Source: Legionella cherrii
GTDB taxonomy: Bacteria; Pseudomonadota; Gammaproteobacteria; Legionellales; Legionellaceae
Direction of reading: 5' to 3'
Assembly: GCF_900635815.1 (NCBI RefSeq)
Contig: NZ_LR134173.1
Location: 2,388,001 to 2,452,000 of the forward strand
Length of the DNA: 64,000 nt
Shown: in pieces, positions 9,187 through 19,061 of the stretch
Layout of the letters: every line of letters begins with the position of its first letter
Numbering within the stretch: the first letter of the stretch is position 1
Notes under the pieces: model-generated
Told to the model about the DNA's origin: nothing
What the model saw: the letters and a program-made list of their open reading frames with translations, nothing else
Databases searched by the model: none
Position numbers and translations under genes: made by a program

Positions 9187-9816
9187 TCAATGCAATTTTT
9201 CCAATAAGATAACATCCGTACCACGGACATGTGATATTTTTTTTGCTGTTGCTGATGAGTCCTGGAGTATTTTTTGTATATCAGAAAATAAATCAAAACC
9301 ATGGTGTTTTAATGGTCGTAATAAAAAGTAAGCTTTGCCTTTCTTTGCAAGCGAATTTTCTAGTGCTCGAATGTAATTCTGAAAAGAGCTATCTAAATAA
9401 AACCGACAACGGTTTTTAAATTGGGAAGGTGAAAGCATTCCGTGGCCAAGATGGAAATAGGGTGGATTACTGATAATCAAATCAAATTTGCCTTCCCATT
9501 TTTTTTCATGTAATGCATCATAATTTAAAAGATGCCAGCGGAATTGCAATTCAGGTCGATTGATGTGTGCCAAGTTTTGATAAAAATACTCAGTATAAAT
9601 ATCCTGGATCTCGATAAAATCAATTTGCCGGATTGCTTGAAGATGCCACGACAGTTCAAATCCAATGACCCCACAACCTGCGCAAAGATCTAATACACGT
9701 AATGAACCAAGATCTGGGTGGGATTTGAATTGTGTGGCGACAAATTTCGCAAGCTGGATTGAATCAAGACTAAAACGATATTCATCAGGTTGTTTGTAAT
9801 GATAAGTAAAAGGCAT
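9187..9816 (-). CDS. TrmN6/YfiC-like N6-adenine methyltransferase
   Basis: 209 residues. SAM motif I is VLDLCAGCGVIGFEL (about 45-58), the acidic end of strand 2 is IDFIEIQ, and the amino-methylase motif IV is FDLIISNPPYFHLGHG, the NPPY form that marks N6-adenine or N5-glutamine methylases. The N-terminal FRFSLDS-like stretch (YRFSLDSIQLAKF) is typical of the tRNA1(Val) A37 methylase TrmN6 (YfiC). Slightly shorter than E. coli YfiC (about 245), so the assignment to that substrate is moderate. ATG at 9816. It is placed 17 bp after greB on the same strand and may be co-transcribed with it. Confidence 0.8.
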   Translation of the reverse strand: MPFTYHYKQPDEYRFSLDSIQLAKFVATQFKSHPDLGSLRVLDLCAGCGVIGFELSWHLQAIRQIDFIEIQDIYTEYFYQNLAHINRPELQFRWHLLNYDALHEKKWEGKFDLIISNPPYFHLGHGMLSPSQFKNRCRFYLDSSFQNYIRALENSLAKKGKAYFLLRPLKHHGFDLFSDIQKILQDSSATAKKISHVRGTDVILLEKLH

Positions 9817-9833
9817 TTGTTTGTTCTATAAAA

Positions 9834-10379
9834 TTATTCGATGTAGGAAATATTGGTCACCGTTAAAATAGATTCTTTATCACCAACCCGTAATGTCCTA
9901 CTCTCTCCAACTTTAGCTTTCAATAATGTTTTCGCTAAGGGGGAAACCCAACTTATTTTTCCTACATTAATATCTGCTTCATCCAGACCTACAATTTTGA
10001 CCGACTGTGATTCACCATGTTCATTGATGTATTGGACAGTGGCGCCAAAAAATACTTGAGTAAGACCCACTTGAAGTTTTGGATCGACTATTTCAGCGCT
10101 CTCTAAACGTTTCGTCAAATAACGAATGCGTCGGTCAATTTCACGTAAACGCTTTTTTCCATAAATATAATCCCCGTTTTCCGATCGATCGCCATTACTT
10201 GCTGCCCAACTTACTACTTTTACAATTTCCGGCCGTTCATTACTCATTAGATTTCGTAATTCATTTTGCAGCATTGCAAATCCATTAGGAGTCATATAAT
10301 TTTTAATACTGGGTAACGACAAGTCTGGACGTTCTGGTTCTGAATACTCATCATCTTCTTTAGTAAAAGCCTTACTCAC
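9834..10379 (-). CDS. greB: Transcription elongation factor GreB
   Basis: About 181 residues. The coiled-coil N-domain contains the catalytic acidic tip in SNGDRSENGDYIYGKKRLREID (residues about 65-85; D and E of the GDxSEN motif coordinate the RNA polymerase active-site Mg to cleave backtracked RNA). The C-terminal FKBP-like domain contains GATVQYINEHGESQSVKIVG and the SPLAKTLLKAKVGES closing motif of Gre factors. The basic RRIRYLTKRLE helix favours GreB over GreA. I choose the GTG at 10379: AGGAG sits 6 bases before it, whereas the in-frame TTG at 10385 would abut the ribosome site. A roughly 25-residue acidic N-terminal extension before the coiled coil is also seen in other Legionella-type GreB proteins. 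Confidence 0.93.
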   Translation of the reverse strand: MSKAFTKEDDEYSEPERPDLSLPSIKNYMTPNGFAMLQNELRNLMSNERPEIVKVVSWAASNGDRSENGDYIYGKKRLREIDRRIRYLTKRLESAEIVDPKLQVGLTQVFFGATVQYINEHGESQSVKIVGLDEADINVGKISWVSPLAKTLLKAKVGESRTLRVGDKESILTVTNISYIE

Positions 10380-10593
10380 CGGCAACTCCTATTATAATCG
10401 TTAGAACAGAGTATCTTAAATTATATCATTCTTTATAATTATCCCTGTCTGATATTATTTTTGACTTCATTATTCTCATCAAAGATTGTACTTAAGTCTA
10501 TATCATTTGCGTTATTACGAATCCAAGACAATCACTTAATTTTATATAATATTCTGGTTTATTCTAATTTGATTTTGGGCTCAAGCGGACTTA

Positions 10594-13440
10594 TTACAGA
10601 GTATAACTCCAGATATGTTGCGTCACCTCGATGGGTAAATGATGTTGTTGAGCTGCTTGATACACGAGTTTTTCTACAATACTTTGAGAGTAAAGATTGT
10701 AAATCTCGATAAAGTTCGACCTGGCTTCATTTGCTGTATCGCTTTCTGCATGGGAGCCAAGTTTTTCCAGGCGGGTAAGCAAGGTGATCTGATCATTTTC
10801 ACTGAGGACTGCAGCATGTGTTACGAATAGTTTATGTACCAAATTGAGATGAAGATGATCCAAATTTGCAATCAAATGGCGAATAACGAAGATCCGTTCA
10901 TTTTCATTTAGCACAGGCGTTAAGTCCTCAAGTACCTCATAAGCTCCTCTAGAATTGTAGTTGAGATTAAGAAGAAAGTTCTTTAATTTTGCTTGGAGTA
11001 GGGAAGATTGCTGTTCAGCGGGTAACCAATCCCTTAAAAGAAAAAGGGTTTTAAAAAAATGATAATGAGTGATGTCCTGAGCAGTATCGTCTATGTTTTC
11101 CATTAAGTAATTGATAAAAAACTCTTTCTTTTTGGGAGATAGCCAATCCTTTAATGCAACGATTGTTTTGAAAAGTCCTTTCCAGATATGAGGATCTTTT
11201 GTTTTTTTGATGGTTTTAAGTAAAACCCCAGTCACTTGTTCTTTTTGTTCGGAGTTACAGTTGGAAGTGCTAAATTGACGTAACGCTTTATAGGCGGCTC
11301 TTTGTAAGTTTTTATGTTTCGTTTTCTGTGCAATGATGTGGCTTAGCACAGGAATAGCAGACTCATAAACAGGTAAAGACAGTCGTTTTTGTTCTAGTGC
11401 AATGAAGTGAACAATGGCCTCTTTAATGGTTCTGTTTTTGGTAGGATTCTGTAAAAAACTAATTAAAGACAGGGCAACATCCATACATTTATCTTTATCA
11501 AGCTGAGGTTGTATGTCCGCCAGTGTTTGGACAATATCAAATTGTAACAATGGATTATCTTTTGCATGAAAAAGGGCAAGTAACTTATCATTTAAGGTGG
11601 TATACGCTGTTTTACCCATTGATGATGAGAGATGCTTGATCAGTTTTAACGTAAAAGCGGAATGGTTATTTGGGGGAGAGAACAAAGGGATTTTGGGTTG
11701 ATCGATTAAAGCAAACAGACTATCAATGGTTGTGTTCTTAAATTCATCAGATAGATACCAGTTGAATGTAGTAAGTATTTCTTGAGCAGTTAACCGAGTA
11801 ACATTAGCCTCATCTTCATCCTTATAAATCGTCAAAAGCATATTAAAAAATTGAGTATGCATTTTCACTTTATCAGGTGATGTATCGATTAAGGTAGTTA
11901 TAATCTGGAGCGCTCTTACTCTTTCTGTTTGAGATAATAAATAAAAAAATTTCCGATCTTCATATATAGCGGGATTGAATTCGGCTAGTAATAGAGAGAA
12001 TGCGTATTCAACAAGCTGGAGTCGTTTTTCCGCAGACATCATCGCAATGAGCTGAGGACGCCGCTTGGTAACAGGCTGAATATACTCATCGTAGGAGTAT
12101 TCTAGATAATATTTAAAAAGATCATAGCAAATATTTTCTTGTGAGATCCTGTCCATACTGTCCTTGATACGCATGAAGAGTTCACAATAAGATTCAAAAT
12201 TCATGCCCAGCTCAGGATTGTTCCTTCGATCAAAGCTTAATAATTGAGTTATTTTTCCAATCACTCCTTCTCGCATTGTTTCAGGTAGTTCAGGTAGGGC
12301 TGCGGGAATTTGGGCGAGTGAATGACAAAAAAGGCCTTCAAGAAAAGGATCGGATGTCTGTAGAAATTCCTGAATGAAATGCAACATCAGTTTCACTTGC
12401 ATGGAAGAAGATGCAAACACACTGAGAAAATCGAGCTCAAAAAGAATATAATGTATGGAGACTTTATCTAATCGAAGTAACTGAGTTCGCTCTTTTCTCT
12501 TGAGTAAGTGTTCAATCGCTTCGTCAATTTGAATAGAGCAGGTTTTATCATCCATTAATTTTTTTAATGCGATTTTTGCACTCAGCTTCATATCTAAATC
12601 GGTATTGCCTATAAGAACAGTAAGGCGCTCTATAATTCTGCTGTGCAAAGACGGAGCAATCCAAGCTCGTAAATTAATAAGACTTTTTATCAGTATTTTC
12701 TGGCTTTCAAGGTCAAGTCTAGGGTCTTCCAATTTCAATAATATACGCTGAGTAAAATATTTCTGATAACCGGTCTGATACCCAGGTATCCATTTTTGCA
12801 GGGCAGACAGTTTTTCAAAAGCGTGCTTTTTTACATCATCGTTTTCATCATCTATCTCATTCAGAATAGGAGAAATCCATTGATTATAAACAGTAGTTCG
12901 CCAAAAATCGTGAACCCGTAATTGCTCGGTCAATTTATCAGACAGGTGGATATAGTGTTTGTAACAAGAAAAGAAGGCGCATAGTATTTGTGATGTACCT
13001 TGTTTGATGTCCAATTCATCAGGATGTTGATTCCAGTATTTCAGTAAATCATAGATGGCTTGATCACCTACAGAGTTAGAATCAGGATTAGGCTTTAACA
13101 GGGTAAGACAGTGCTTCGCAAGCTTAAGGTCATTTCTTTGATTTGAGTGAAGCAACATGGAGCAGCGCTGTAAGGGAGAATTTATTTTTGCTACATAGTG
13201 TTCTAATAAAGTAATTAAAACTTGACTGGCCTCCGTTCCGATGTCTTTCTGATGGATAGCCAGAATCGTTTCAATGGCTGTTTCATATTCTTTAAATGCT
13301 TTATGAATTTTTTTTTCTTCAGCTGCGTGTTCTTTGTTTATGTTAGTTCGCTGAGGGAGCAATTTTTCATTCATTATATTAAATTGTTTTACACTATCTG
13401 CCGCATCTGCTGAATCATTTTTTTCTATTTTATCTTGCAT
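10594..13440 (-). CDS. Large HEAT/ARM-like solenoid protein with F-box-like C-terminal helix
   Basis: 948 residues from MQDKIEKNDSADAADS; the ATG at 13440 has AGGA 6-7 bases upstream, better than the in-frame one ten codons earlier. The protein is almost entirely helical with repeated paired helices of HEAT type (for example ILIKSLINLRAWIAPSLHSR, then LKTIKKTKDPHIWKGLFKTI and HYHFFKTLFLLRDWLPAEQQ; recurring LRDWL/LKDWL/LRAWI motifs at about 40-60 residue spacing). The final residues, HLPIEVTQHIWSYTL, resemble the first helix of an F-box (LPxEhxxxIhSYL). No signal peptide. It looks like a scaffold protein and a candidate Dot/Icm effector; this is inference. Monocistronic. Confidence 0.75.
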   Translation of the reverse strand: MQDKIEKNDSADAADSVKQFNIMNEKLLPQRTNINKEHAAEEKKIHKAFKEYETAIETILAIHQKDIGTEASQVLITLLEHYVAKINSPLQRCSMLLHSNQRNDLKLAKHCLTLLKPNPDSNSVGDQAIYDLLKYWNQHPDELDIKQGTSQILCAFFSCYKHYIHLSDKLTEQLRVHDFWRTTVYNQWISPILNEIDDENDDVKKHAFEKLSALQKWIPGYQTGYQKYFTQRILLKLEDPRLDLESQKILIKSLINLRAWIAPSLHSRIIERLTVLIGNTDLDMKLSAKIALKKLMDDKTCSIQIDEAIEHLLKRKERTQLLRLDKVSIHYILFELDFLSVFASSSMQVKLMLHFIQEFLQTSDPFLEGLFCHSLAQIPAALPELPETMREGVIGKITQLLSFDRRNNPELGMNFESYCELFMRIKDSMDRISQENICYDLFKYYLEYSYDEYIQPVTKRRPQLIAMMSAEKRLQLVEYAFSLLLAEFNPAIYEDRKFFYLLSQTERVRALQIITTLIDTSPDKVKMHTQFFNMLLTIYKDEDEANVTRLTAQEILTTFNWYLSDEFKNTTIDSLFALIDQPKIPLFSPPNNHSAFTLKLIKHLSSSMGKTAYTTLNDKLLALFHAKDNPLLQFDIVQTLADIQPQLDKDKCMDVALSLISFLQNPTKNRTIKEAIVHFIALEQKRLSLPVYESAIPVLSHIIAQKTKHKNLQRAAYKALRQFSTSNCNSEQKEQVTGVLLKTIKKTKDPHIWKGLFKTIVALKDWLSPKKKEFFINYLMENIDDTAQDITHYHFFKTLFLLRDWLPAEQQSSLLQAKLKNFLLNLNYNSRGAYEVLEDLTPVLNENERIFVIRHLIANLDHLHLNLVHKLFVTHAAVLSENDQITLLTRLEKLGSHAESDTANEARSNFIEIYNLYSQSIVEKLVYQAAQQHHLPIEVTQHIWSYTL

Positions 13441-13818
13441 TGAATTTCCTAATGATGATCTGAATACCACTGAGGATATGGTTGCCTACAAAGGTGTAGG
13501 GCGAACTTCATTGGTTGGTATTCCTGGATAGTTGGCTATGGTTTGGTTGCGTAAACTTTATTCAATGTAATGACGAGTGAGAATATACTTTTTTGGAAAG
13601 AAAATTTTTCCTATTAAGAAATAAGCTCTAAGCTCTTTTTCATGAAAGGAATTAACAGAAATCTATTCACTTCAATAAGTATTTTGGGGAAAAGACTCCC
13701 ATCGAAATGCGAGTGCATAAGAAATTTTAGGAGGGGGATTTTAGGGCTTCTTCATCAAAGGATTTAAGTATTAACTATTTTTCAATGTCTTCCATCTTCC
13801 TCTTAAAATCCACAAACC
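13441..13818. other. Intergenic region, no supported gene
   Basis: 378 bp. A 41-codon plus-strand ATG frame from about 13643 lacks a ribosome site and similarity, so it is not called. Nothing else recognised. Confidence 0.3.
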
Positions 13819-14727
13819 TCATTTTTTATTATCAACAAAGGAAGAGGTAATTTGTGTTGATAAGGCTTTTTCACAGAAAAAGTTCAACAGTAAATTAATT
13901 TTAGGCTCATTGACTAAATACATTGGATAAATTGCATAAAGATTAATTTCTGGAGAAGTTTCTTGAGTTAATACTGGAATTAATGTGCCATTTTTTATTT
14001 CCTCACAGACTGAGAAATACGGAGCCCATAGTAGCCCGATGCCAGCAATGGCAGCCTGCTTTAAAACACTTGCGTTATTACTTTTAAAGTTTCCTGAGAC
14101 ATGGACAATTTTTTTATTGAATATCCATTTATTTTGAAGTCCATAAAGGGTATTAATCAAGCAATTATGCTTTTGTAATTGCTCAATTGTTTCGGGAAAT
14201 CCATATTGATTGATATAGGCGGGTGATGCAAATACCTCTCGTTGAATGGCAAATAATTTTTTGCAAATGAGTTTTGAGGAATTGACATCATCAAATGAAA
14301 TGGCCACATCAAATGCAGTAGATAAAAGTTCTTTTGAATCAGATCCTACAATAATCTCAATTTCCATTTTGGGGTATTTTTGCATGAACTCAATACTTAA
14401 TGCAGTTAAATAAGGTATTGCAGGCGTCACCGTAAGATACAGTGTAATTTGACCTTGTAATTCTAATGGTTTTGGAGTCGCAATCTCTCTAACCGCACCT
14501 AATTGTTCAAAAAGTCTCAATGCCTCTCTATAAAGTCTCTCTCCTGATTCAGTCACAATTAATCCCTTTGTAGAACGCTGAAATAATTTGGTTTTTAACT
14601 CATCCTCTAGCCAAGTAATTTGTTTGCTTAATTTAGATGGTGAAACATATAATTTTTGCGCGGCCTTTGAAAAGCTTTTATTATCAACAGTTGCAATAAA
14701 ACCTTTCAAACACAATAAAATATTCAT
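13819..14727 (-). CDS. LysR-family transcriptional regulator
   Basis: 302 residues, standard LysR length. The N-terminal winged helix-turn-helix is clear: GFIATVDNKSFSKAAQKLYVSPSKLSKQITWLEDEL followed by LFQRSTKGLIVTESG (residues about 9-62). The C-terminal substrate-binding half starts with the strand ITLYLTVTPAIPYL and has the usual domain crossover. Family members bind as tetramers and are usually activated by a small molecule. The neighbours are a FadL-type porin (same strand, downstream of nothing shared) and the HEAT-like gene; the regulated target is unknown. Spacing of 265 bp from 14993 leaves room for its own promoter. Confidence 0.93.
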   Translation of the reverse strand: MNILLCLKGFIATVDNKSFSKAAQKLYVSPSKLSKQITWLEDELKTKLFQRSTKGLIVTESGERLYREALRLFEQLGAVREIATPKPLELQGQITLYLTVTPAIPYLTALSIEFMQKYPKMEIEIIVGSDSKELLSTAFDVAISFDDVNSSKLICKKLFAIQREVFASPAYINQYGFPETIEQLQKHNCLINTLYGLQNKWIFNKKIVHVSGNFKSNNASVLKQAAIAGIGLLWAPYFSVCEEIKNGTLIPVLTQETSPEINLYAIYPMYLVNEPKINLLLNFFCEKALSTQITSSFVDNKK

Positions 14728-14992
14728 AGGAACACGTCTTCATTAAAATGGATGAAATTATACCATAATAACCAGAATTCATTCTGAATGGTGATTTCCA
14801 TTAATTACTCAACCTATTGTTTTAATATATTTTAGCCTTTTTATTGTGTTTGTTTAAATTCTTTCAACAAAACAACAGTCGGCTATGCAGGAATGACAGG
14901 ACCACGGATTAATTGCTCAAGCTTCGTGAGATATCCATATCCCAAAGTGTATTATTCTCGAACTCACCAGAACATGCTTATTGTAATCACCA

Positions 14993-16213
14993 TTAAGCAG
15001 TGAGCGTAAATTTGAGTGAGACAGCGTCATGGGCGCCTTCATTGATGCCAGTTATAATATTCTGGGAGATTTGGATATCAATAGGTTCCTTTTTAAAAAA
15101 AGCATGGCCATATCCGAAATCAACAGTGAGATGGTTCATCAATTGATATCCCATGGAAAAACCAGTAATCAAACTGTCTCCAGGGCCTATTTGAAATTTC
15201 CCATTTGAGGGGGACTGATTGTATGTTCCTGCTACTCGGACTACCCACTTTGGTGAAACTTGATAAATTGTCCCTAAGGTTAGAAGCCAACCATTATGAA
15301 AATGATAATTAATGCGTGCCCTGGGGACGATGAAGACTTGGGAGGCGGCTTGCGTTGCAAAATTATACACAGAAACTTCTTTAAAGATATTCCATTGCAG
15401 GTATTGAACCGTTCCTAAAAAGCCTAATTTTTCATTGAGAAAATGGCTTAGTGTCATGACACTTCTTGCTGGTGTCCAGTATTTAAAGTGATAATCATCC
15501 GAAGAAATACCTGGCGAACCGGTTATTGTACTACTGCCCTGTAAATTATAAGTCACTGCACTACGGTAATTAAATCCCAAAGCTGTTTTTTTACCGGGTT
15601 TAATAAGAATCCCGAAGTCACCTCCCAAACTGTTTGCTTGAGTGTCATTCAAGCTGCGGCTTTCAGGAATATTCAAACGGGGTATGCCTGCAGTAATAGG
15701 CTCCTGGATGAGATGAGCATAGGTAAAGTTAATGTTTCCTCCTATGGAAAGAAATTGATTGATTTTAATGCCTAGCGCGGGAATAAAATCAATATTATTC
15801 GTTTGATTTCGTGCAAGGATATAGCGAAGAATTGGGTTGTTATCCAGTTCGCGATTAAAATCATTCGCAACGACAGCAAAACCTGCGACAAATCGTTCAT
15901 TCATAGGGATGCTTAGGTATACGGAAGGCAAGAAAAAATTGGATTTTGAGATGGTTGAACCCGACTCGGTAATCCCAAAAGGTATATTTTGCGCACTCCC
16001 ATTAAACTGAAATTGCGCTCTTGCTAGGGTGCTCAAAAGGATAAGTTGTTGATGAGGCGAAATAGTTAATGCGGCCGGATTAAAATAAACGGCTGTAGCA
16101 TCCTTCACCACGGCAGTTCCCATTGTTTGCTCAATAAAAGAGGCATGTAATGGCGAGTTCAACAACAAAAAACCTATGATCACGTACTGCCTTAAACCAA
16201 TTAAGCTTGCCAT
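14993..16213 (-). CDS. FadL/OmpP1/TodX-family outer-membrane porin
   Basis: 406 residues from the ATG at 16213. The N-terminus MASLIGLRQYVIIGFLLLNSPLHA is a signal peptide ending near residue 24; the upstream in-frame start at 16246 is a TTG without a ribosome site, so I reject it. The mature part begins SFIEQTMGTAVVKDATAVYF, matching the FadL hatch with its NPA motif (YFNPAALT), followed by about fourteen amphipathic beta strands and a C-terminal aromatic-poor strand AVSLKFTLTA. FadL proteins bring long-chain fatty acids or other hydrophobic molecules across the outer membrane. The neighbouring P450 gene, 303 bp upstream on the same strand, is a plausible partner for a hydrophobic substrate, but no direct link is shown. 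Confidence 0.85.
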   Translation of the reverse strand: MASLIGLRQYVIIGFLLLNSPLHASFIEQTMGTAVVKDATAVYFNPAALTISPHQQLILLSTLARAQFQFNGSAQNIPFGITESGSTISKSNFFLPSVYLSIPMNERFVAGFAVVANDFNRELDNNPILRYILARNQTNNIDFIPALGIKINQFLSIGGNINFTYAHLIQEPITAGIPRLNIPESRSLNDTQANSLGGDFGILIKPGKKTALGFNYRSAVTYNLQGSSTITGSPGISSDDYHFKYWTPARSVMTLSHFLNEKLGFLGTVQYLQWNIFKEVSVYNFATQAASQVFIVPRARINYHFHNGWLLTLGTIYQVSPKWVVRVAGTYNQSPSNGKFQIGPGDSLITGFSMGYQLMNHLTVDFGYGHAFFKKEPIDIQISQNIITGINEGAHDAVSLKFTLTA

Positions 16214-16515
16214 GAATCTTAAAGGAAGAATGTGAATATCCTTCAAGTTTTAAGAGTATTTTTTACGATAGTCAAGGTTAATTTGATGAGGATAGGTGCT
16301 AAACTCATTGCGTTAGAGTTTGAGCGGTTTGCAAGCTCCGGGACTGGCCTGCTGATAATCCCCTGGCTTGAGTCCGGTTTAGAGGCTCGAAAAGCATACG
16401 ACAAGGTCAACCTCAGTGCTAAGGGTATCTCCATCCATTATAGCAGAGTGGAGATCTCTGGTTGCGCTAGGGATGATGTGAGTTTCGGTTATAAACCCGC
16501 AACCAGGAAAAGTCT
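16214..16515. other. Intergenic region between P450 and FadL-like genes
   Basis: 302 bp; relatively GC-richer than the flanks. Only out-of-phase shadow frames are open. No terminator hairpin was recognised. Confidence 0.3.
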
Positions 16516-18060
16516 TTATAATCGTGCAATTGCTCTCGGATACCCCTCTTCTGTAGCATGTTCCACCTCGGCAGACAGAGGTTGTTCTGGTTGATAATCT
16601 GGCCCTAACAAACCGTTGCGCGTGGTGTATTCGGGTTTTCTCGTTGGCATAATTCGCAGTCCGTATAAATCCATGTCGACCAAAAACTGACACAACATTT
16701 GCTTTGCAAATGGATTAGCTGGACAACGTCTTGGTCCTGCACCGAAAGAATAAAGGTCAGGATCACCCTCAATCCACTTTTCTGGCGAAAACACACGATT
16801 GGGTCCCTGCATGGGTCTAAAAAGAAACATCAACATATCGTTTTTCTGAAACGATACTGTTTCCCCATTAATGTTCACTTGAAAGGGTTTAAGTACTGCT
16901 CGGGGAAAATTAGGAATAGGAGTTGCTTGCCAAAGAGCTTCCTCAACGACTGCACGAACGTAGGGTAAATCCCCTAATCGTTTGTATGTAAAAGGCTCTT
17001 TACCCAAAACACGTGCAATTTCTTCGTGCATCTTATTGGCCACATCAGGTCTCTGACTCAGCACATCCAGCAGATAGAACATCGTTGCTCCTACATTAGA
17101 GGAGGCGAAAATCGTTAGAGGTCCGTGTTCTCGTATAAATCGATCATGTTCGATAAGATCACGTACAATTTTTGCCTTCGGATTGTGTTCCTCAAAGTGG
17201 GTACAGTCATCAAAATTGATCTCAGGGTGTAATTGTTCGGCACGAAATATTCCCAAATCCCAGATGTAATTATTACCTTTACAAATGTTGTCTATGTTTG
17301 AATTAAGAAGTTTCTTTGCAATATCTGCCATAGCCTTGCTGGTTTCCCGAAAGTCAGATCGTAGGCCTGGATGGATAAGACGGCTTAGGGGATCCATGCT
17401 TGCTTTGGTAATGAGACGTGTCGCTTGCATGAATATTTGGTGTGTATCTGAGGGTAAAACTGAGAGATCTTCACTGCCTACAAAGCATGCAGCAATACAA
17501 CCTATAGTATGCCAGGCGACATAGGCATAGAGATCATCAACGCCTCCATTGGATGCGAGTTGCATCGAGGCGAAGGTGCGTTCATTGACTTGAGCGATTC
17601 TTTCAAAATTTATCGGACCACGGGCTATGGTGTTCAAAAAAACTTTACGTGGTTCAGAAGCGGCTGCTCCGTCTTCAGCAAAAAAAACTCTTCCTACCAT
17701 ATGCGTAAACGGTTCAAGTATGTCTCCACGCCCAAGATCAGGATATTTTGTCAGCAGTTCTTTGGCTATATTGCCATCAGTTACTATATAAATTGGTTTT
17801 GTGCCAATGTAGATTTTGAAAAACTTTTGTTTTGTCCGCGCAGCCATTTCATAAAAGAAAGGAGAAGCACCCTGTTCGAATAAACGCCCTAAGTTACGCC
17901 AGCCTTGTTGATGCTGTGGTATTGCTATAGAGGTTGTTTCAGGTTCGGGTATGATAGGCAACGCTTCATGTGGCGAACTTACAGACTTTTGTGTTGAAAA
18001 GAGGGCGTATGGACATGTTCTTGTGTTTGGCTTTTGCGCTTTAAATAATTTCGTTTTCAT
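16516..18060 (-). CDS. Cytochrome P450-like protein with altered ExxR motif
   Basis: 514 residues, typical P450 length with an N-terminal Pro-rich lead (about 1-50) and no clear membrane anchor. The haem-Cys loop is FGAGPRRCPANPFA (439-452): Cys446 is present, but the Gly after Cys-x is Ala448. The K-helix motif that should be E-x-x-R reads VVEEALWQATP, so Trp377 stands where Arg is nearly invariant; the following PIPNFPRAV keeps the Arg of the meander region. The I-helix site FASSNVGATMFYL lacks the usual AGxxT. These changes suggest an atypical P450 (isomerase or dehydratase class, or inactive). ATG at 18060 with AAGGGA 9 bases upstream. Substrate unknown. Confidence 0.85.
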   Translation of the reverse strand: MKTKLFKAQKPNTRTCPYALFSTQKSVSSPHEALPIIPEPETTSIAIPQHQQGWRNLGRLFEQGASPFFYEMAARTKQKFFKIYIGTKPIYIVTDGNIAKELLTKYPDLGRGDILEPFTHMVGRVFFAEDGAAASEPRKVFLNTIARGPINFERIAQVNERTFASMQLASNGGVDDLYAYVAWHTIGCIAACFVGSEDLSVLPSDTHQIFMQATRLITKASMDPLSRLIHPGLRSDFRETSKAMADIAKKLLNSNIDNICKGNNYIWDLGIFRAEQLHPEINFDDCTHFEEHNPKAKIVRDLIEHDRFIREHGPLTIFASSNVGATMFYLLDVLSQRPDVANKMHEEIARVLGKEPFTYKRLGDLPYVRAVVEEALWQATPIPNFPRAVLKPFQVNINGETVSFQKNDMLMFLFRPMQGPNRVFSPEKWIEGDPDLYSFGAGPRRCPANPFAKQMLCQFLVDMDLYGLRIMPTRKPEYTTRNGLLGPDYQPEQPLSAEVEHATEEGYPRAIARL

Positions 18061-18313
18061 TTTATGGATTCCCTTAAATAATTCAAAAAAAGGTTTTATT
18101 TGGCCATGTTTCTATAAAATAGTGACTTGACCAGAACACGATTAGATTTACCTGGATAGCGAGTACTACCTGCAGTACATCAAAACTCTGGAGCCGGAAA
18201 TCGATACAAACTAATGTAGATGGTACAGTTGCAAGCCAATTAGTCTATGCTCATTACCTCCGTATGCTGTTAATCGCTTCAAGTGTGATTAGCCAGCCAA
18301 TCAACTACGATAA

Positions 18314-18757
18314 TTAAGCGTCAATCTTAAGATGCTCTAATCCATGTTTTTCAAATTGCCGTGCATAGTGTTCTTTGAATTCCTCGACTTTTTTTAGTCG
18401 TTCAATAGGATTCATCTTTTTATATTGTTCCATTCCTATTTTTTGAATCATATCCCGCTCACCCAATCTTTGAGTTAATTCATCCCAAAACAGCATGTTC
18501 TCAAAGGGTTGGATAAAATTGTCATTCAAAGATTGTTCATACTCTATTTTTTCAAAATATTCATTCAATTCTGAGGAAAACTCTATTTTGTCACTAGCAT
18601 CCATCTCTTTAAAATAGGACAAAAATTTTTGCTTTAAAGCGTCATATTCATTCTGCTTAGGTGCCTTTGTCGTATATAAATTCAAAACCCAATCTGCAAT
18701 ACATAACATATCCAGTAATGTTCCATATTCTTTTTTTGTAATACTTATGTTCATCAT
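18314..18757 (-). CDS. Hypothetical helical protein, 147 aa
   Basis: 147 residues, acidic, entirely predicted helical (ITKKEYGTLLDMLCIADWVLN at the N-terminus; MNPIERLKKVEEFKEHYAR near the end). No signal peptide or membrane segment and no family recognised. Two adjacent ATG codons at 18757 and 18754 follow a GAGAATA site. It lies between the P450 gene and the divergent fusA gene with no sign of an operon. Probably a conserved Legionella cytosolic protein. Confidence 0.65.
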   Translation of the reverse strand: MMNISITKKEYGTLLDMLCIADWVLNLYTTKAPKQNEYDALKQKFLSYFKEMDASDKIEFSSELNEYFEKIEYEQSLNDNFIQPFENMLFWDELTQRLGERDMIQKIGMEQYKKMNPIERLKKVEEFKEHYARQFEKHGLEHLKIDA

Positions 18758-19061
18758 TATTCTCTGCTCATTTTATGCTTAATGGTCTATTATTAACCTA
18801 TCTGCAAAAGTTCAAAACGGTCCATTTTGGTTAATAGAATTGGATTCTAGTGCCGATGCGCGGCTTTTTAAAGCGGTTTTATTATTATTTTTAGAGCCAT
18901 TTGTACTATTTTGTAGTATGCGTCAGTGGTTAGCTTTGAAAGCATTAGTTGGAATAATCACAAAAAAAAGGTGAATAGAACGATTTATGCTGCAAATCCA
19001 GATAAAATACTGTATAATACCTGACAAATTTTTATCCATTTAATTTTAACTTAAGAGTGCT
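18758..19061. other. Intergenic region with the fusA promoter
   Basis: 304 bp between divergent genes. No ORF; the last 50 bp contain the likely promoter listed separately. Confidence 0.3.
18990..19018 (+). promoter_or_regulatory. Probable sigma-70 promoter of the EF-G gene
   Basis: A consensus -10 TATAAT at 19013-19018 is preceded at 17 bp by CTGCAA (18990-18995), a weak -35. The start codon is 44 bp downstream of the -10 box. Confidence 0.5.

Noticed and set aside
13643..13768. 41-codon plus-strand frame (starts MKGINRNLF)
   Set aside because: No ribosome site and no recognisable similarity.
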